Below are positions 8,876 through 12,500 of a DNA stretch of 12,500 nt, one piece after another (within the stretch, counting starts at the first letter, position 1; each line of letters starts with the position of its first letter). The translations under genes were made by a program, and so were the position numbers. Source of the DNA: Chrysomallon squamiferum (Eukaryota > Mollusca > Gastropoda > Neomphalida > Peltospiridae); NCBI GenBank assembly GCA_012295275.1, contig CM022678.1:7331059-7343558 (forward strand). Reading direction: 5' to 3'. The notes below the pieces were generated by a model. That model was not told the DNA's origin and searched no databases. It saw only the letters and a list, made by a program, of their open reading frames with translations.

Positions 8876-9710
8876 TTATTTTTTTATGAAATCGGATGGA
8901 CGAAAAAGAATGTTAAAAATTTGATTCTGTATCTATATTAACTTTCTGTTTCTGCTTTGAGTATGAAAATTGCAGCAGAAAATGAAGAAAGAAGGTCAAA
9001 AATTGGATTATGTATCTGTATCAACTTCGTTTTTTTTGCTGTTACAGGAATGTAAACTGTAACAGAGAAAGAGGAAGAATGTTAAATCTTCGATTGTGTA
9101 TCTATACCGATTCATACTTTCTCTTGCAGGAGTAGAAATTGCAGCAGAAGAAAAAGGATTTTGAAAATTCCACTGTGTGTCTGTATTAACTTGTAGTTTG
9201 TGTTACAGGTGTAGAGATTGTAACAGAAGACGAAGGAAGGAAATGTACAGAAGAGTGTGTGTGTCTGTATTAACTTGTAGTTTGTGTTGCAGGTGTGGAG
9301 ATTGTGGCAGAAGACGAAGGAAGGAAATGTACAGAAGACTGTGTGTGTGTCTGTATTAACTTGTAGTTTGTGTTACAGGTGTAGAGATTGTAACAGAAGA
9401 CGAAGGAAGGAAATGTACAGAAGAGTGTGTGTGTCTGTATTAACTTGTAGTTTGTGTTGCAGGTGTGGAGAAGACGAAGGAAGGAAATGTACAGAAGACT
9501 GTGTGTGTGTCTGTATTAACTTGTAGTTTGTGTTACAGGTGTGGAGATTGTGACAGAAGACGAAGGAAGGAAATGTACAGAAGACTGTGTGTGTGTCTGT
9601 ATTAACTTGTAGTTTGTGTTGCAGGTGTGCAGATTGTGACAGAAGACGAAGGAAGGAAATGTACAGAAGACTGTGTGTGTGTCTGTATTAACTTGTAGTT
9701 TGTGTTGCAG
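8876..9710 (+). repeat. Tandem array carrying a 3' splice site and exon head
   Basis: The unit holds CTGTATTAACTTG (TATTAAC is close to the TACTAAC branch-point consensus), then TTTGTGTTRCAG, then about 45 bp identical or nearly so to the start of the first LDLa exon, then a GT microsatellite. Acceptor AGs end at 9208, 9292, 9378, 9462, 9538, 9624 and 9710 (steps 84, 86, 84, 76, 86, 86); the last is the acceptor of the exon. Older, diverged copies have AGs ending at 9129, 9047 and 8961, with a trace near 8876. Copies 1 and 3 share one variant set (TTACAG, GTGTAGAG, GTAACAG) and copies 2 and 4 another (TTGCAG, GTGTGGAG), showing a 170-bp dimer duplication. Copy 4 lacks 10 bp after its acceptor. 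Confidence 0.9.
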
Positions 9711-9866
9711 GTGTGGAGATTGTGGCAGAAGACGAAGGAAGGAAATGTACAAAAGACTGGGCGTTCATCTGTGACGAGCAGAAGACCGAGTGCATTGAGA
9801 AATATCTCGTCTGCGACGGAGTCAGTCAGTGCCGTAATGGCCGCGACGAAAGTGTCCCCGTCTGCG
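9711..9866 (+). CDS. Internal exon 1: LDL-receptor class A domain, partial gene
   Basis: The exon adds 52 residues to a secreted or membrane protein and encodes one LDLa module, a small calcium-binding, disulfide-rich ligand-binding fold. It is bounded by TTTGTGTTGCAG and by the donor GTAAGT at 9867. It starts and ends in phase 1 and is 156 nt long, so it can be gained or skipped without a frame change. After an acidic linker (VEIVAEDEGRK) the six cysteines lie at residues 13, 21, 28, 35, 41 and 52, with Phe19 and Ile29 in the usual hydrophobic places. Of the four acidic calcium ligands expected, Asp36, Asp46 and Glu47 are present, but the Asp before the fifth cysteine is Gln40, so calcium binding may be weakened. 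The first 45 bp are multiplied upstream in a tandem array. The parent gene is not identified; LRP-like, SORL1-like and many other mosaic proteins use such exons. Confidence 0.88.
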
Positions 9867-10473
9867 GTAAGTGCAGATAACTCTGACGTACAAAGGAAAA
9901 GATAACTCTTGAAACATCTGGAAATGTTAATACTTCATCTTTTATATAAACGTTATTTTTTTTTTTTTTTAGTTATTATTATTAATACTAAAAATATTTT
10001 TTATAATTAAGTTTTTTTGTTATTATTATTAGTTTTTTAATTAATTTTAATTTATTATTTAATTTATTTTAGTTTATTTTTTTTAATTATTAAATATGTT
10101 TTTGTCTCTTCTTTACCGTACTTTTAATTTCGTTCGTTTGTAATTTCCACTTGACTTTATACGTTCAGGATCTGGTTATATATATATGTATTTTTAGATT
10201 TATTCTTTATCTTTATTCTTTCTTTCTATCTTTTTATACTTCGTTTTCTTTCTTTTTTTAATTTTATTTTTGTTATAATAATAATAATAATAATAAAAAT
10301 TGTTGTTGTTGTTGTTACTGTTTCTTTTTCCATTTCTTTCATTTGTTTCTTTTCATGTTCTCAGTGACTTAAAAATTGAAAAAATTATTTCGTTAAGTTC
10401 ATTCATTCATTCATTCTTTCTACCATTCATTCATTCTTCCGTCCGTTCATTCTTCCGTCTGTTCGTGTTGCAG
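9867..10473 (+). other. Intron between LDLa exons 1 and 2
   Basis: A phase 1 intron of 607 bp, GT-AG, with donor GTAAGT and acceptor TTCGTGTTGCAG. It is AT-rich and contains a poly-T run near 9957-9972, an (AAT)n run at about 10274-10297 followed directly by (GTT)n to 10317, and TTCA tetranucleotides near 10398-10435 that supply part of the pyrimidine-rich tract before exon 2. Confidence 0.85.
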
Positions 10474-10581
10474 GCTGTCTTCCCACGGAATTCCAGTGCA
10501 ACCAGACACACTGCATTGACCTCATACAGAGATGTGACAGACAAGTCGACTGTGACGGAGGAACGGACGAAATGGACTGCG
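10474..10581 (+). CDS. Internal exon 2: LDL-receptor class A domain, partial gene
   Basis: 108 nt encode 36 residues, essentially one LDLa repeat with almost no linker. The split Gly codon formed with the previous exon precedes Cys2. Cysteines are at residues 2, 9, 14, 21, 27 and 36, with Phe7 and Ile15 as the conserved core residues (CLPTEFQC and HCIDL). The calcium-site acids are all present: Asp22, Asp26, Asp32 and Glu33. The exon is phase 1-1 and joins exons 1 and 3 in frame. The acceptor is GTGTTGCAG; the donor GTCAGT is weaker than the GTAAGT donors of the two neighbouring exons, so this exon may be more prone to skipping. The role, as part of an extracellular ligand-binding cluster, is inferred from the family. 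Confidence 0.9.
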
Positions 10582-11088
10582 GTCAGTTTTTATACATTTA
10601 TTAACCTATCCACTCTTTGATTTACGTTTTAATTTCAATCGTAGTCATTTTTAAAACATCTATTTTTAACCCTAAACAGCCGATATGCTTTTCTTGCCGT
10701 TAAAACTATTAACTATAATAATGACAGTGATTTCAGAATGTTATGATGTTTGTTGCGTTATTGTTTCGTGATTCTTTTTAAAAAAAGTTTAAATCCCAGA
10801 AGTGTTTAGTAATGAATAAAGATTTATTTGCCTATACCAGATTTGTTGTTATTTTTTTAATATTTTAATTTATTTTCAACATTTTTTTTTTTAATCTTCG
10901 GCATTTTTTTTTTTTTTTTTTTATCTAAGATGACTAACTAACAAATTAACGTAAGGAATCTAGACATTCAGAATCGTGTTTAAGTTATACGTGTTTATGT
11001 TTACAAAATGTAAGTCTAATCTTTCTAGCTGGCAGATTTGAAATGTAGCAGCTGTGTTAGACCTTTAGCTAGATCGAATATTTATTTG

Positions 11089-11176
<88 letters not shown>

Positions 11177-11224
11177 TAAAGATAAATAGAGAGATAAATA
11201 GACACACATACACGGAAAAGAGAG

Positions 11225-11314
<90 letters not shown>

Positions 11315-11953
11315 GCTGTTTCATTTTGAACAATTTCTGTTTTGCGGCCATTAATCTACATCTTGAACAAAACATAAACGATGTATTTCCACTCGAAAAC
11401 TATCACGAACTAAAAAAAAAAAAAAAACAACAAACAAAACAAACAAAAAAGAATTGATGAATAAAACGAAAAAAAATTAATTAAAAAACGTGTTGCAGCT
11501 GTATGTAAGTGAAATCTGTGGCAGCAGTGAAATATGACTTTTAGTCGTTTCTGTTTGTAACGTCTGGTGATCCATGACAGGTGTTTCTAAGTACAAAAAA
11601 AATAAAAAAAAAAATAAAATAAATGCTGTTACGTAACTGATTAGTAATTGAAACTGAAGGGAATTCGTTAAAACAGGTGAGAAAGTCCACTGTAATCATT
11701 TTGAACGCAGCTTTGATACAATTTAACGCAAGACTTCGTTCTGTCTGTTTTAAGGCGATAAATATACGTCCAAAATAAAAATCTTTGACACCATTTTAAT
11801 TTTTTTTAATTTTAATTTAATTTTTTTTTTTTTTTTTTTTTATCTCGAAAGCGTTACAGACACGAAGGTAATTCTTACAGTTATGACATTTATTTTTGAT
11901 AATATATATATTTGTTATTATTATTCTGTGTATTTTTGTTATTATCGTTTCAG
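10582..11953 (+). other. Intron between LDLa exons 2 and 3
   Basis: A phase 1 intron of 1372 bp, donor GTCAGT, acceptor TTATTATCGTTTCAG. It holds T-rich runs near 10881 and 10909, the double GA array at 11099-11311, A-rich stretches near 11412 and 11597, and a poly-T run near 11821-11840. No further LDLa exon is visible in it. Confidence 0.85.
11099..11311. repeat. Double intronic (GA)n array
   Basis: GA runs at about 11099-11174 and 11221-11311, separated by about 46 bp including GATATAAAGATAAATAGA. The layout (two GA blocks with an AT-rich hinge) repeats that at 4136-4352. It lies about 640 bp before exon 3 and is complementary to the CT array after that exon. Confidence 0.95.
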
Positions 11954-12070
11954 AAACGTACGAGTGTCCCAGCTCACATTTCAAGTGTAACAATCATTTC
12001 TGTATACCGCTGAAAAAACAGTGTGACTTCATTGACGACTGCGGCGATAACTCCGACGAAGCCGAATGTA
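11954..12070 (+). CDS. Internal exon 3: LDL-receptor class A domain, partial gene
   Basis: 117 nt encode 39 residues forming a textbook LDLa module. The first codon is completed by the last G of exon 2 to give Glu1, then TYE leads to Cys5. Cysteines are at residues 5, 12, 17, 24, 30 and 39, Phe10 and Ile18 occupy the core positions, and calcium ligands Asp25, Asp29, Asp35 and Glu36 are intact, with the signature CGDNSDE. The acceptor follows a T-rich tract (CGTTTCAG) and the donor is GTAAGT at 12071. Phase 1-1 again. The short linkers between the three modules suggest a compact ligand-binding cluster. The protein's other domains lie outside the window. Confidence 0.93.
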
Positions 12071-12082
12071 GTAAGTGAATTA

Positions 12083-12085
<3 letters not shown>

Positions 12086-12177
<92 letters not shown>
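12086..12177. repeat. Intronic (CT)n microsatellite beside a splice donor
   Basis: About 46 uninterrupted CT units begin within 16 nt of the exon 3 donor. In RNA this is a long CU-rich tract, the class bound by polypyrimidine-tract-binding proteins, and it can pair with the GA array of the preceding intron. Confidence 0.96.
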
Positions 12178-12181
<4 letters not shown>

Positions 12182-12281
12182 GAGGGGTGCAATCATTTCA
12201 AAGTCCATATGTTGACTTATGTTTTTTTTTTATTTCATTGTTGTTTTTTTCGCTATCGTAATTCTATTTATAAAACAGGGA

Positions 12282-12307
12282 TGACGTCAATAAATACTTT
12301 GACGTCA
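12282..12307. promoter_or_regulatory. Inverted repeat containing two perfect CRE-type palindromes
   Basis: ATGACGTCAA at 12281-12290 and its exact reverse complement TTGACGTCAT at 12299-12308 flank the 8-base spacer TAAATACT. Each arm contains TGACGTCA, so the site is a palindrome of palindromes. It is intronic if the LDLa gene continues. Binding by a CREB/ATF-like factor is inferred from consensus only. Confidence 0.5.
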
Positions 12308-12500
12308 TTCTTTTGTATGATAACAAAACGTGGATCTGGCAAAAGTGTAAATGTTGTTGCTGGAATTATTACTAATGACAACGTTGTTATTGAATAACGT
12401 CGACGATGACGGCAAGATAATGTTATTAGATTTCCTGAAATACGTTTTAATGTAAGTAGAGTAGTTTTTTTTTTTTTGTTGTTGTTTTTATTTTCCCTTG

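Larger units (their letters stand above)
12071..12500 (+). other. Start of the intron after LDLa exon 3
   Basis: The donor GTAAGT opens a phase 1 intron that runs past the window edge. It holds a CT array beginning only 15 bp after the donor, then AT-rich sequence with the CRE-like pair at 12282-12307 and poly-T near 12465. No further exon is seen. Confidence 0.75.

Noticed and set aside
9177-9526. Cysteine- and arginine-rich open frames in the acceptor array
   Set aside because: They read intron plus exon head in frames other than the LDLa frame and follow from the tandem unit. No signal peptide or splice context supports them.
10300-10620. 106-residue + frame overlapping exon 2
   Set aside because: It crosses exon 2 in a different frame from the six-cysteine LDLa reading and runs through intron on both sides.

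Overview
The window reads as non-coding-dominated animal genomic DNA carrying part of one intron-rich gene on the + strand. It has no bacterial gene organisation. It is AT-rich, crowded with di-, tri- and tetranucleotide microsatellites (GA/CT, CA/GT, TA, CATA/GTAT, ACT) and contains three short exons with GT-AG splice sites. The density and style of the microsatellites, especially long GA arrays and CATACATA/TATATA/GTGTGT composites, resemble what I know of cephalopod or other mollusc genomes. That assignment is inference; sequence search would settle it.

Layout. 1-1405: two trinucleotide (ACT/AAT) tracts around unique AT-rich DNA. 1406-2780: unique DNA with CA/TA microsatellites, a tRNA B-box-like patch and a close pair of perfect TGACGTCA sites. 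2784-2926: GA array. 3003-3680: a CpG-rich island with a strong minus-strand G-quadruplex motif. 4136-4352: double GA array. 4920-5303: CATA/TA/GT composites. 5807-7006: a 21-bp minisatellite, homogeneous for about 24 units and then decaying for about 33 more around a GTTACA core. 7010-7340: GC-richer, hairpin-rich unique DNA. 7584-7799: CT array. 8508-8875: old repeat of about 90 bp.

8876-9710: a tandem array of about 84-86 bp whose unit contains a branch-point-like sequence, a 3' splice site and the first ~45 bp of the following exon.

Genic part. Exons at 9711-9866, 10474-10581 and 11954-12070 each encode one LDL-receptor class A (LDLa) module with six cysteines. All are phase 1-1, so splicing keeps one frame and builds a run of three tandem LDLa domains. 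The gene is probably a multi-domain extracellular or membrane receptor of the LDLR/LRP-like type, but only this internal part is visible: no signal peptide, transmembrane segment, start or stop is present. Introns hold a GA array before exon 3 and a CT array just after its donor. These are complementary in the pre-mRNA and could loop out exon 3.

The two observations most worth following are the multiplied splice acceptor in front of exon 1 and the strictly phased 21-bp array.
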